The notes: generated by a model from the sequence alone, not told the origin. A stretch of 64,000 nucleotides of DNA from Pseudomonadota bacterium (GCA_021779535.1 JAJYAM010000003.1:1-64000), one strand, 5' to 3'; counted from the first letter of the stretch, positions 42,024 to 50,940 are shown. Made by a program: numbers and translations.

Positions 42024-43366
42024 CGCCGGCGATGGCGACCGTCGCGCTGTTCACCCACCCCTCGCCGACCTCGATCCTCGCGTGGCGCGGCGGTCGGCCG
42101 ATCACCGCGCTCGAGTTCCTGCAGGACGTCCACGGGCTCGCGCGGCGTCTGTCCCCGGCGACGCACTGGTTGAACGCCTGCGAGGACCGCTATCGATTCG
42201 CGGTCGCGCTCGCGGCCGGTATCGTCGCCGGGAAGATCGCAGTGCTGCCGTCGACGCGCACCCCGCAAACGATCCGCGATCTGCTCGAGTGGGCGCCGGA
42301 CACCGTCTGCCTGACCGACGATCCGGACTGCCCGATCGATCTGCCGAAGGTCGTCGTCCGGGACGAGGACCGCGACCACGCGGCCGGCTGGCGGGTGCCG
42401 CAGGTCGACGCGGCGCGGGCGTTCGCGACCGTGTTCACCTCGGGTTCCACCGGAGCGCCGACGCCGCATCCGAAGACCTGGGGGCGCGTGACGGACTGCG
42501 TCCGCGCGGGCGCCGGCCGCTTGCGAATCGCGGACGGACGCGGCCACGCGCTCGTCGGCACCGTTCCGCCGCAGCACATGTACGGGTTCGAATCGACCGT
42601 TCTCCTCGCCCTGCAGAGCGGCAACGCACTCGTCGCCGAGCGCCCGTTCTATCCGGCGGACGTCGTCGCGGTGCTCGAGGCCTGCCCGCGGCCGCGGGCG
42701 CTGGTCTCGACCCCGGTCCATCTGCGCGCGCTGCTCGCGGCGGACGTCGCCGCACCCGTGCTCGATCGGGTCATCTGCGCGACGGCCCCGCTCGATCGCA
42801 GCCTCGCGCAGCGGATCGAGGAGCGCTTCCGCTGCGAGCTGCACGAGATCTACGGCTCGACGGAAACCGGCCAGATCGCGATCCGGCGCACCGCCGCGAC
42901 CGAGCGCTTCACGCTGCTGCCCGGGGTGGGCTTGAGCTTCGAGGCCGACCGCGCCTATGCCGACGGCGGCCACCTGGAGCGACGCACACCGCTGTACGAC
43001 GTGATCGAGCCGCTGCCGGACGGCGAATTCCGGTTGCACGGCCGCACCCAGGACCTCGTCGAGATCGCCGGCAAACGCAGCTCGTTCGCTTATCTGAACC
43101 ATCAATTGAACTCGATCCCCGGCGTGATCGACGGGGCCTTTTTCGAACCCGCGCACGGTGCCCACGCCGAGACCGGCATATCGCGGCTCGCCGCCGTGGT
43201 CGTCGCGCCGACGCTCGATCCGGCGAGCTTGCTCGACCGGCTGCGCGATCGGATCGATCCGGCTTTCCTGCCGCGACCCTTGCTGTTCGTCGACCGCCTG
43301 CCCCGCAACGCGACCGGCAAGCTCCCGCGCGAGGCCATCGCCACGCTCGTGGCGGACCTGCGATGA
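42020..43366 (+). CDS. AMP-dependent acyl/aryl-ACP ligase (ApeH-like)
   Basis: A 448-residue adenylate-forming enzyme. The P-loop motif FTSGSTGAPTPHPKTW lies at 139-154, the A5 region EIYGSTETGQIAIRR at about 285, and the hinge FRLHGRTQDLVEIAGKRSSF near 345. The adenylation lysine is in NATGKLPREA near residue 437. It is shorter than CoA ligases and matches ApeH/XanA2-type enzymes that load an aromatic starter such as 4-hydroxy- or 3-hydroxybenzoate-type acids onto ACP. Start GTG 42020 overlaps the preceding TGA; ATG 42032 is the alternative. The stop overlaps the next ATG. Confidence 0.86.
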   Translation: MTPAMATVALFTHPSPTSILAWRGGRPITALEFLQDVHGLARRLSPATHWLNACEDRYRFAVALAAGIVAGKIAVLPSTRTPQTIRDLLEWAPDTVCLTDDPDCPIDLPKVVVRDEDRDHAAGWRVPQVDAARAFATVFTSGSTGAPTPHPKTWGRVTDCVRAGAGRLRIADGRGHALVGTVPPQHMYGFESTVLLALQSGNALVAERPFYPADVVAVLEACPRPRALVSTPVHLRALLAADVAAPVLDRVICATAPLDRSLAQRIEERFRCELHEIYGSTETGQIAIRRTAATERFTLLPGVGLSFEADRAYADGGHLERRTPLYDVIEPLPDGEFRLHGRTQDLVEIAGKRSSFAYLNHQLNSIPGVIDGAFFEPAHGAHAETGISRLAAVVVAPTLDPASLLDRLRDRIDPAFLPRPLLFVDRLPRNATGKLPREAIATLVADLR

Positions 43367-43704
43367 GCGGCGTCGACACCGGGGCGCCGCGCCGGCCGCC
43401 GATCGATCTCGGCATCGCGGCGGACCATCCGGCCTACGCGGGCCACTTTCCGGGAGACCCGGTGCTGCCGGGCGTCGTGCTGCTCGACGCCGCGCTGCAA
43501 CGGCTCGCCGACGAGGGCCGGATCGACGCCGGGGACTGCGAGATCCTCTGGTTCAAGTTCACGGCGCCGGTTCGTCCACGGGACCGCGTCGTGCTCGAGG
43601 CCGACGAGGACGCCTCGGGCACGCTGCGCCTGCGGATCCGCTGCGGCACCCGGACCGTCGCCACCGGCGCGGTCCGCTCGCGCCCGCGCGCCGGCGCGGG
43701 TTGA
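43363..43704 (+). CDS. 3-hydroxyacyl-ACP dehydratase, FabZ-like hotdog protein (ApeI-like)
   Basis: A 113-residue single hotdog-fold protein. Residues 22-40 read DHPAYAGHFPGDPVLPGVVL, the FabZ/FabA-type active-site signature with catalytic His, followed by the central helix LLDAALQRLADEG. The strands continue FKFTAPVRPRDRVVLEADED. It is smaller than housekeeping FabZ (about 145-150) and fits the short ApeI-type dehydratases of aryl polyene clusters. It removes water from 3-hydroxyacyl-ACP to form the conjugated double bonds. Its ATG overlaps the ligase stop. Confidence 0.87.
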   Translation: MSGVDTGAPRRPPIDLGIAADHPAYAGHFPGDPVLPGVVLLDAALQRLADEGRIDAGDCEILWFKFTAPVRPRDRVVLEADEDASGTLRLRIRCGTRTVATGAVRSRPRAGAG

Positions 43705-43712
43705 GCGACCCG

Positions 43713-44648
43713 ATGCCCGCGCGGCCTCCCGGAAACCTGCGACGCGAGGAGTGGCTCGGCGTCCACGAGCGCGGCAGCCCCGCGCTGCTGCGGCTGATGG
43801 CCGCGTCCAGCTTGCGCCTCGGGCGGCGCGCGAGCCGCGCGGTCCTGCACGCGGTCACGGCGTACTATTTCGCGGTCGCGCCGCGCGCACGACGCGCCTC
43901 GCGCGGCTACCTGCGCCGCGCGCTCGGCCGCGAGCCGCGGCTCCACGAGCGCTATCGGCACTTCCTGCATTTTGCGACGACGATCCACGACCGCGTGTTC
44001 CTCGCGGGCGATCGCGAGGACTCGCTCGCGCTCTCGATCGAAGGCGAGGCGCTGATGCGCGCCCAACAGGCGAGCGGTCGCGGCGCGATCCTGCTCGGTG
44101 CCCACTTCGGAAGCTTCGCGATCGTCGGCGCGGTCGGCCGGCGGATCGACGGCGCGCACATCGCAATGGCGATGTACGAAGACAATGCGCGCAAACTGCG
44201 CCGCCTGTTCGAGGCGATCGGCGCGCAGTCGGCGCCGCCGATCGTGCCGCTCGGGCAGGTCGACTCGATGCTGCGGATCGCGGAGCGGCTCGACCGCGGC
44301 GAGTTCGTCGGGATCCTCGGTGACCGCAGTCTCGGTGGCGACGCCCGCCGTCCGGTCCGGTTGCTCGGCGAACGGGTGCTGCTGCCGACCGGACCGATGC
44401 GGATCGCCGCGATGCTCGGCTGCCCGGTGATCTTCATGGCGGGCCTGTACCGCGGCGCGAATCGCTATCACGTCGTGTTCGAGCCGCTCGCCGACTTCGC
44501 CGGGCTCCACGGCGCCGACCGCCGCGCCGCGGTCGACGCGGCCATCGAGCGCTACGCGGCGCTGCTCGACGCGCACTGCCGTCGCGACCCTTACAACTGG
44601 TTCAATTTCTACGAGTTCTGGGACCTCGCCGATCCGGAGGCGCGGTGA
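43713..44648 (+). CDS. LpxL/HtrB-like acyltransferase of the cluster
   Basis: A 311-residue protein of the lysophospholipid/lipid A acyltransferase family. The region LLGAHFGSFAIVGAV aligns with the HX4(D/E) motif, but the acidic residue is replaced by Ala (H-F-G-S-F-A). Later motifs are conserved: GEFVGILGDRSLGGD, LPTGPMRIAAMLGCPVIFMA and PYNWFNFYEFWD near the C-terminus. There is only a weak N-terminal membrane segment around residues 35-55. In standard clusters a related domain is fused to the glycosyltransferase; here they are separate genes. Start ATG 43713, or TTG 43701, which would overlap the previous stop as TTGA. Confidence 0.82.
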   Translation: MPARPPGNLRREEWLGVHERGSPALLRLMAASSLRLGRRASRAVLHAVTAYYFAVAPRARRASRGYLRRALGREPRLHERYRHFLHFATTIHDRVFLAGDREDSLALSIEGEALMRAQQASGRGAILLGAHFGSFAIVGAVGRRIDGAHIAMAMYEDNARKLRRLFEAIGAQSAPPIVPLGQVDSMLRIAERLDRGEFVGILGDRSLGGDARRPVRLLGERVLLPTGPMRIAAMLGCPVIFMAGLYRGANRYHVVFEPLADFAGLHGADRRAAVDAAIERYAALLDAHCRRDPYNWFNFYEFWDLADPEAR

Positions 44649-45268
44649 GGCCGTCGCCGGCGGGCGCGGTCGCTGCGTTCGCACTGAGCGTGACCGTGGC
44701 CGTGGCCGCGACCACGTCGACCGGCGCGACGACAGCCCGCGCGACGCCCACCGGACCGTCGGCCGACGGCATCGCCGCCGTGATGCGCTTGCTCGGCGCG
44801 CAGGCGCATCGCCGGACCGCGTTTCGCGAACGGCAGGATCTCGCGGTCCTCGATCGACCGCTGATCTCGACCGGCGAATTGATCTACGACGCGCCGGGAC
44901 GGCTCGAGGAGCGGTTGATCACGCCTCACCGGGAAGTCCTCGTCGCGCAAGGCGACCGGCTCTCGGTCGAGCGCGGCGGCCGGCGGCGGGTGCTCGAGTT
45001 GGCACACGCGAACGGACTCGCCGCGTTGATCGGCAGCTTGCGCGCGACGCTCGCCGGCGACGACGCCGCCCTGCAACGCGACTTCCGGGTCGACTTTCGC
45101 GGCGGCGTCGCGCGTTGGACGCTGCGCCTGACGCCGCGATCCGCCGCGCTCGCGCGACACGTCGCCGCGATCCGGATCGACGGCGCGCGCGGCGAGTTGC
45201 GCCGCGTCGTGATCCGCGCGGCGAACGGCGATTCCTCGGTGATGCGCCTCGCGGACCCGGCGCGATGA
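44645..45268 (+). CDS. LolA-like outer-membrane lipoprotein carrier-related protein
   Basis: A 207-residue exported protein with an Ala/Thr-rich signal peptide (about residues 1-33). The mature part has the LolA pattern: GIAAVMRLLGAQAHRRTAF, then STGELIYDAPGRLEERLITP, VLVAQGDRLSV, and a C-terminal RGELRRVVIRAANGDSSVMRL. LolA-like proteins are constant members of aryl polyene clusters and are thought to carry the lipid-linked polyene across the periplasm. The start is GTG 44645, overlapping the previous stop (GTGA), and its own stop overlaps the MMPL start (ATGA). Confidence 0.83.
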   Translation: MRPSPAGAVAAFALSVTVAVAATTSTGATTARATPTGPSADGIAAVMRLLGAQAHRRTAFRERQDLAVLDRPLISTGELIYDAPGRLEERLITPHREVLVAQGDRLSVERGGRRRVLELAHANGLAALIGSLRATLAGDDAALQRDFRVDFRGGVARWTLRLTPRSAALARHVAAIRIDGARGELRRVVIRAANGDSSVMRLADPAR

Positions 45269-47625
45269 GCCTGCGCGACCGGGCGGTGCTCGCGGTGTGG
45301 CTCGCGGTACTCGCCGCGGCGGCGACGGTCGCGCTGCGCGCCCACTACGTCGCCGATCTGTCCGCATTGCTGCCGGCGCGGCCGGCGCCCGGGCAACGCC
45401 TGCTCGGCACGCTGTTGCGCTCGGGGCCGGCCGCGAAGACGATCCTGGCCGCGATCGACGGCGGCGACGCCGCCGATCGCGCTCGCGCCGCGCGGGCGCT
45501 GGCCGCGCGCGCGCTCGCGTCCCGGGAATTCGCGACGGTCGACGATGGCGATCGCGCGGGCTTCGTGCGCGCACAGCGCTTCGTGTTCGAGCACCGCTAT
45601 GCGCTGAGCGGGGCGGCGGCGGCGCACCTGGCCACGGCGCCGGCCTTGCATCGCGCGATCGGCCGCACGATCGAGGATCTCGCGACGCCGGCGGGACCGT
45701 GGCTCGCACCGCTCCTGCCGCACGACCCGACCGGCGAGACCGCCCAGGTCGCGCAGCGCTGGAGCCAGGGCGGACGCCCGGCGCAGTGCGACGGCGTGTG
45801 GTGTTCGCGGTCCGGCCGGCGCGCGCTGCTGGTGCTGCGGACCCGGGCGAGCGGATCGGACACCGACGGGCAGGCGCGCGCGATCGCGGCGGTTCGCAGC
45901 GCGTTTCGCGCGATCGCCGGCGCGGACGGCGGCCTGCGGCTGCGCCTGAGCGGACCGCCGGTGTTCGCGGTCGAGGCACGCGCGCGGATCGAGCGCAGCG
46001 CCGTGCGCCTCTCGAGCATCGCCGGGGCGTGCGTGATCGCACTGCTGTATCTGGTGTACCGGTCGGCCGCCGCGGTGCTGCTCGGTCTGTTGCCGGTCGC
46101 GACCGCGGCGACGATCGGCGTCGCCGCGGTCGCCGGGGTGTTCGGGGAAGTCCAGGGCATGACGCTCGGGTTCGGGGTCACGCTGATCGGCGAGGCGGTC
46201 GACTACGCGATCTACTTCTTCCTGCAATCGGACCACGCGCCCGAGGCGTGGCGGCAACGCTATTGGCCGACCGTCCGGCTCGGCGCGTTGACTTCGATCT
46301 GCGGCTTCGCCGCATTGCTGTGGTCCGGGTTCCCGGGGCTCGAGCAGCTCGGCGTGTATTGCCTGTGCGGCCTCGCGGCCGCGGCGGCGACCACCCGCTA
46401 CGTGCTGCCGCGCCTCGCGCCGGGCGCGCTCGAGGTCCGGTCGGTCGCGCCGCTCGGCGCGGCCCTGCGCCGCGCGCTCCCGGCGCCGCGGCTCGGCGTC
46501 GCGATCCTCGGCGCGCTCGCGCTCGCCTCGCTGGCGGTGCTGGTGTTCGCGCATGGCGGCGGGTGGAGTCACGACCTGGCCTCGCTGAGCCCGGTGCCGG
46601 CCGCCGAGCGCCGGTTCGACGGCGCGCTGCGCGCCGATCTCGGCGCGGCCGACGTGCGCGACGTCGTCGTCACGCAGGGTCCGGATCGCGACGCGGCGTT
46701 GCAGGCCGCCGAGCGGACCGCGCGATCGCTCGAGCGGCTGACCGCGGATCGCGTGATCGGCGGCTTCGACGACCCTGCCGCGATCCTGCCGAGCCGCGCA
46801 ACCCAGCGTGCGCGGCGGCTCGCGTTGCCCGCCGCACGGACGCTCCGCGCGCGCCTGCGCCGCGCGCTCGCCGGCTTGCCGGTGCGCGACACGACCCTGG
46901 CGCCGTTCCTCGCCGACGTCGCTGCGGCGCGGCGGGCGGCGCCGCTGACCCGCCGGGACCTCGACGGCACGCCCCTCGCGGCCGGCTTCGACGCACTGAT
47001 GCTCCGCCGTCACGATCGCTGGCTGGCGCTGTTGCCGCTGCGCGCGCCGCTCGTCGACGGCCGTCCGGGACCGATCGACGGCCAGCGCGTCCGCGCGGCC
47101 TTGGCGGGCCACGCGCAGCTGATCGACCTCGAGGCCGGCGCGAATCGCTTGTACGCGGTCTACCTGCGCAATGCGCTGCGCGCGTCGGCGGTCGGCGTGT
47201 TGGTGATCGCGGGCCTGCTCGCCGCGACGCTGCGCTCGGCCCGGCGGACGCTGCGCGTGCTCGCACCGCTTGCCGTCGCGGTGGGCGTGGTCGCGGCGGC
47301 GTTGACGCTCGCCGGGATCCCGTTGACGATCCTGCACCTGGTCGGGATGCTGCTGATCGTCGCGATCGGGTCGAACTACGCGCTGTTCTTCGTCCGACAC
47401 GCCGCCGACGACGGCGGCTCGATGACGGGTTCGCTCGCGGTCGCGAACGCGGCGACCGTGATCGGTTTCGGGCTGCTCGCGACCGCGCCGGTGCCCGTGC
47501 TGCACGATCTCGGTGTCACGGTCGCCCCGGGCGCACTGCTCGCGTTCCTGTGCTCGGCGATGCTCGCGCCGAAGCCGCGCGCGGCCGGCGACGGGGCGTT
47601 TCTCGACGCCGGGGTCGGACGGTGA
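45265..47625 (+). CDS. MMPL/RND-type exporter of the polyene-type cluster
   Basis: A 786-residue inner-membrane protein with two repeats, each a single helix (residues 7-25 and about 410-430), a large periplasmic domain and a bundle of five or six helices. The helix bundles include VRLSSIAGACVIALLYLVYR and GVTLIGEAVDYAIYFF in the first half, and LTILHLVGMLLIVAIGSNYA in the second; the Asp/Tyr (VDY) and Asn/Tyr (SNY) of the central helices mark the MMPL proton-relay region. It would move the polyene lipid out of the inner membrane and hand it to the LolA-like protein. ATGA and GTGA overlaps join it to both neighbours. Confidence 0.88.
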   Translation: MSLRDRAVLAVWLAVLAAAATVALRAHYVADLSALLPARPAPGQRLLGTLLRSGPAAKTILAAIDGGDAADRARAARALAARALASREFATVDDGDRAGFVRAQRFVFEHRYALSGAAAAHLATAPALHRAIGRTIEDLATPAGPWLAPLLPHDPTGETAQVAQRWSQGGRPAQCDGVWCSRSGRRALLVLRTRASGSDTDGQARAIAAVRSAFRAIAGADGGLRLRLSGPPVFAVEARARIERSAVRLSSIAGACVIALLYLVYRSAAAVLLGLLPVATAATIGVAAVAGVFGEVQGMTLGFGVTLIGEAVDYAIYFFLQSDHAPEAWRQRYWPTVRLGALTSICGFAALLWSGFPGLEQLGVYCLCGLAAAAATTRYVLPRLAPGALEVRSVAPLGAALRRALPAPRLGVAILGALALASLAVLVFAHGGGWSHDLASLSPVPAAERRFDGALRADLGAADVRDVVVTQGPDRDAALQAAERTARSLERLTADRVIGGFDDPAAILPSRATQRARRLALPAARTLRARLRRALAGLPVRDTTLAPFLADVAAARRAAPLTRRDLDGTPLAAGFDALMLRRHDRWLALLPLRAPLVDGRPGPIDGQRVRAALAGHAQLIDLEAGANRLYAVYLRNALRASAVGVLVIAGLLAATLRSARRTLRVLAPLAVAVGVVAAALTLAGIPLTILHLVGMLLIVAIGSNYALFFVRHAADDGGSMTGSLAVANAATVIGFGLLATAPVPVLHDLGVTVAPGALLAFLCSAMLAPKPRAAGDGAFLDAGVGR

Positions 47626-48473
47626 ACGAGGATCGCCCGACGCGGCGCCGTTGGATCCCGTCGCCGGCGATCCGCGCGTCGATGGGGCTGCACTTCGCGG
47701 CGGGCGCGATGCTGATCGCGCGGCCGGCCACCTGGCCGCTCGCGCTCGGCGTCACCGCCGCCAATCACTCGGTGCTCGCGGGGGCCGGACTGTGGCCGAG
47801 GAGCCGCCTGCTCGGACCGAACTGGACCCGACTGCCCGCGGCCGCGGCCGCGCTCGGCCAGGTCGCGGTCACGATCGACGACGGGCCCGACCCCGAGGTG
47901 ACCCCGGCGATGCTCGACGCGCTGGCCCGCTGCGGCGTCACGGCGACCTTCTTCTGCATCGGTGCACGGGTCGACCGCCATCCGGAACTCGTCCGCCGCA
48001 TCGTGGACGCCGGCCATGCGGTCGAGAATCACAGCGACACCCACCGGCACGTGTTTTCACTGCTCGGTCCGGCGGCGTTGGGTCGCGAGGTGGCGCGCGC
48101 GCAGGCACGGATCGCCGCGATCAGCGGCATCCTGCCGGAATTTTTCCGGGCACCGGCGGGGTTGCGCAATCCGCTGCTCGAACCCGTGCTCGCCCGTCAC
48201 GGTCTGCGACTCGCGAGTTGGTCGCGCCGCGGCTTCGACACCGTGAGCCGGGATCCCGACCGCGTGCTCGAGCGACTGACGCGCGGGCTGCGGGGCGGTG
48301 AGATCCTGCTGCTGCACGACGGCCACTCCGGGCGCATGGCGAACGGCGCGCCGATCGGCCCGGTGGTGCTGCCGCGGTTGCTCGACGCCCTGCGACGCCG
48401 CGCGCTGGTGCCGGTCACGTTGCGCGCGGCGCTCGAGCAGGAGCGCCGTCGGGCGCTCGACGTTCCGGGATAG
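47622..48473 (+). CDS. NodB-type polysaccharide deacetylase embedded in the cluster
   Basis: A 283-residue protein. After a hydrophobic N-terminal part (residues 18-60) the NodB domain begins with VAVTIDDGPDPEVTPAMLDA, holding the catalytic base and metal Asp, and continues with TATFFCIGARVDRHPELV and ENHSDTHRH, which supplies the HxxxH metal ligands. ASWSRRGFDT, GGEILLLHDGHSG and a C-terminal His complete the site. These enzymes remove N- or O-acetyl groups from sugars. The gene is locked in place by a GTGA overlap with the MMPL gene, so it is an integral member of this cluster; it may modify the sugar added by the GT2. Confidence 0.86.
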   Translation: MNEDRPTRRRWIPSPAIRASMGLHFAAGAMLIARPATWPLALGVTAANHSVLAGAGLWPRSRLLGPNWTRLPAAAAALGQVAVTIDDGPDPEVTPAMLDALARCGVTATFFCIGARVDRHPELVRRIVDAGHAVENHSDTHRHVFSLLGPAALGREVARAQARIAAISGILPEFFRAPAGLRNPLLEPVLARHGLRLASWSRRGFDTVSRDPDRVLERLTRGLRGGEILLLHDGHSGRMANGAPIGPVVLPRLLDALRRRALVPVTLRAALEQERRRALDVPG

Positions 48474-48476
48474 AAT
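48471..48476 (+). promoter_or_regulatory. Candidate -10 box placing a start site at the ketosynthase ATG
   Basis: TAGAAT overlaps the deacetylase stop codon and matches the -10 consensus at five of six bases. The ketosynthase ATG (48483) begins seven bases after it, where transcription would start, so a leaderless mRNA is possible. No clear -35 is seen. Confidence 0.33.
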
Positions 48477-48482
48477 CCGGCG

Positions 48483-49691
48483 ATGGACCGGATCCCGTGC
48501 GCCCCGCTCGTGCTCACGTCGTTCACCGCGACCAGCGGCGTCGGCGTCGGCAACACCGCGACGCTCGCTTCGCTGCGATCGCGGCGCGGCGGACTGCGGC
48601 CCTGCGACTTCGACGGCGTCGACGTGCCGACGTGGATCGGCGCGGTCGATGGGGCCGACACGCAGCCGTTGCCGCCCGAGTGGCGCCGCTACGATTGCCG
48701 CAACAATCGGCTCGCGGAACTCGCGCTGGGTCAGGACGGATTGCTCGAGCGGGTGCGCGCGGCGGCCGGCCGGTACGGACCACGGCGCGTCGGCGTGTTC
48801 CTCGGGACGAGCACCTCGGGAATCCTCGAGACGGAGCGGGCCTATCGCCGCCGCGATCCGGTCGACGGGCCGCTGCCGGCCGATTTCGACTATCGCGGCA
48901 CGCACAACGCGTTCTCGACCGTCGATTACCTGCGCCGGCGTTGCGGGCTCGCGGGACCGGCGGCGACCGTCTGCGCCGCGTGCGCGTCGAGCGCGAAGGC
49001 GTTCGCGGTCGCGCGGCGGATGATCGCGGCGGACGTGATCGACGCCGCGCTCGTCGGCGGCGTCGACTCCCTGTGCCTGACGACCCTGTACGGATTTCAT
49101 TCGTTGCAATTGCTCGCCCCCGGCCCGTGCCGGCCGTTCGACGCCGCGCGCGACGGCTTGTCCGTCGGCGAAGCCGCGGCGTTCGCGCTGCTCGAGCGCG
49201 TGCCGCCGAGCCTCGATCCCGACGCGGTGCTGCTGCTCGGTTCCGGTGAGTCGAGCGACGCCCACCACATGTCGACACCGCACCCGGACGGGCTCGGCGC
49301 ACGGATCGCGATCGAGCGGGCGCTCGACGACGCGCAGCTCGACGCCCGCGCCGTCGACTACGTGAACCTCCATGGCACCGGCACCCCGAACAACGACCGC
49401 GCGGAGAGTCTTGCCGTGCTCGCGACCTGCGGAGCCGGTGTTCCGTGCAGCTCGACCAAAGGCGCGACCGGGCATACGCTCGGCGCGGCCGGAGCGCTGG
49501 AAGCCGTGCTGAGCTCGCTGTGCCTGGGTGCGGGCCTGCTGCCCGCCGGCCTCGGCACGACGCGGGTCGATACCGCCCTCGGCGTGAATTACCTGACCGA
49601 CAACCGTGCGGCGCCGCTGCGACGGATCCTCAGCCACTCGTTCGGATTCGGCGGTGCGAACTGCTGCCTCGTGCTCGGGACGGCCGGATGA
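48483..49691 (+). CDS. Beta-ketoacyl-ACP synthase of the polyene-type cluster
   Basis: A 402-residue KAS I/II-type condensing enzyme with an intact Cys-His-His site: C167 in ATVCAACASSAKAF, H297 in NLHGTGTPNND, and K326/H331 in TKGATGHTLGAAG. The terminal SHSFGFGGANCCLVL is the conserved glycine-rich loop. It would elongate the ACP-bound chain with malonyl-ACP and is the only complete ketosynthase in the cluster, where classic aryl polyene clusters have two. Nine bases separate it from the deacetylase gene, and there is almost no ribosome site before ATG 48483. The stop overlaps the next start. Confidence 0.9.
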   Translation: MDRIPCAPLVLTSFTATSGVGVGNTATLASLRSRRGGLRPCDFDGVDVPTWIGAVDGADTQPLPPEWRRYDCRNNRLAELALGQDGLLERVRAAAGRYGPRRVGVFLGTSTSGILETERAYRRRDPVDGPLPADFDYRGTHNAFSTVDYLRRRCGLAGPAATVCAACASSAKAFAVARRMIAADVIDAALVGGVDSLCLTTLYGFHSLQLLAPGPCRPFDAARDGLSVGEAAAFALLERVPPSLDPDAVLLLGSGESSDAHHMSTPHPDGLGARIAIERALDDAQLDARAVDYVNLHGTGTPNNDRAESLAVLATCGAGVPCSSTKGATGHTLGAAGALEAVLSSLCLGAGLLPAGLGTTRVDTALGVNYLTDNRAAPLRRILSHSFGFGGANCCLVLGTAG

Positions 49692-50485
49692 ACCTCGGCG
49701 CCTACGTGGACGGCATCGGCGTGCTCGGACCCGGCTTGCCGGACTGGCGTGCGGCCGCGCGGATCTTGCGCGACGCCGGCGGCTATCGGCCGGCCGTGAG
49801 CGAATTGCCGGCGCCATCGATCCTCCCGGTCGCGGAACGGCGGCGCACCGGACGCGTCGTCCGGCTCGCGCTCGCGGTCGCGGTCGAGGCGGTTCGCGGC
49901 GCCGCGCTCGATCCGGCGCACCTGCCGAGCGTGTTCACCTCGTCCGGCGGCGATGGCGCGAATTGCCACGAGATCTGCACCACGCTCGCCGGACCGCAGC
50001 GCGAGCTGTCGCCGACCCGTTTCACGAACTCCGTGCACAATCTCGTCGCCGGTTACTGGAGCATCGCGGTGGGCGCGATGCGCCCGTCGCAGACCCTGTG
50101 CGCGTACGACGCGAGCTTCGCGGCCGGCCTGCTCGAGGCGCTCGTCGGCATCGCGGTCGAGCCCGAACCGGTGCTCCTGGTCGCGTACGACGCACCGTAT
50201 CCGCAACCGCTGCACGCGACGCGGCCGATCACGGCGGAATTCGGCGTCGCGCTGGTGCTCACCCCCGAACGGGGCGCCCGCAGCGTCGCGCGAATCGAGG
50301 CGACGGTCGCGGCGGACGCGGCCCAGGCTCTCGGCGATGCGCAGCTCGAGGCGCTGCGCCGGGGCGTGCCGGCCGCGCGGAGCCTCCCGCTGCTCGCGGC
50401 GCTCGCGGGCGGGTTGCCGCAGGTGACGCAGCTGGAATACCTCGATGCGACCGCGCTGCGCGTGCAGGTGGACCCGTGCGGCTAG
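49688..50485 (+). CDS. Ketosynthase-like chain length factor (ApeC-like, no active-site Cys)
   Basis: A 265-residue protein with a ketosynthase N-terminal-type domain (VDGIGVLGPGLPDWRAAARI, VFTSSGGDGANCHEICTTL, SVHNLVAGYWSIAVGAMRPS). Where a catalytic Cys would be expected it reads CAYDASFAAGLLEAL, and the C-terminal His motifs are absent, so it should not condense by itself. In aryl polyene systems ApeC forms a heterodimer with the ketosynthase and limits chain length. Its ATG overlaps the ketosynthase stop, supporting equal expression of the two. Ten bases of its 3' end overlap the next gene. Confidence 0.83.
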   Translation: MNLGAYVDGIGVLGPGLPDWRAAARILRDAGGYRPAVSELPAPSILPVAERRRTGRVVRLALAVAVEAVRGAALDPAHLPSVFTSSGGDGANCHEICTTLAGPQRELSPTRFTNSVHNLVAGYWSIAVGAMRPSQTLCAYDASFAAGLLEALVGIAVEPEPVLLVAYDAPYPQPLHATRPITAEFGVALVLTPERGARSVARIEATVAADAAQALGDAQLEALRRGVPAARSLPLLAALAGGLPQVTQLEYLDATALRVQVDPCG

Positions 50486-50940
50486 ATCGCGAGGCCATCG
50501 CCAGCCGCGTGCCGCATTCAGGCGGGATGTGCCTGCTCGACGAAGTCCTGGACTGGAACGCACAGCGCATTCGATGTCGCAGCGACAGCCATCGGCGCGC
50601 CGGGAACCCGCTGCGCGCCGCCGGGCGGCTCGGCGCCGCGTGCGCGGTCGAGTATGCGGCGCAAGCGGCGGCGCTGCACGGCGCGCTGCTGTGCGAGGCG
50701 GGAGGGTCGGCCCGGTTGCCGCTCGCGCCGGGACGGCTCGCGAGCGTCCGCGACCTGCGGCTGCGGATCGCGCGGCTCGACGACGTCCCGCACCGCCTGT
50801 GGTGCGAGGTGGTGCTGGTCGCGAGCGACGCGAGCCTCCGCCAGTACGCGTTCGAGGTCGGCGACGGGCACGCTTCGGTGCCGTGGGTCGCGGGCCGGTT
50901 GGCGATCGTGACCGCGCCGGCGGGGGAGGCGGCCGGATGA
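50476..50940 (+). CDS. Second hotdog dehydratase (ApeP-like)
   Basis: A 154-residue hotdog-fold protein. The N-terminal IASRVPHSGGMCLLDEVLDW is the hallmark of the ApeP/FabZ-like 3-hydroxylacyl-ACP dehydratase group, with His in PHSGGM. The central helix GAACAVEYAAQAAALHGALL carries the acidic residue, and the later strands read VRDLRLRIARLDDVPHRL. It is thought to work together with the ApeI-like subunit (43363). GTG 50476 is chosen: AGGTGG lies just upstream, and the frame overlaps the preceding gene by ten bases. Its stop overlaps the ketoreductase ATG. Confidence 0.83.
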   Translation: MRLDREAIASRVPHSGGMCLLDEVLDWNAQRIRCRSDSHRRAGNPLRAAGRLGAACAVEYAAQAAALHGALLCEAGGSARLPLAPGRLASVRDLRLRIARLDDVPHRLWCEVVLVASDASLRQYAFEVGDGHASVPWVAGRLAIVTAPAGEAAG

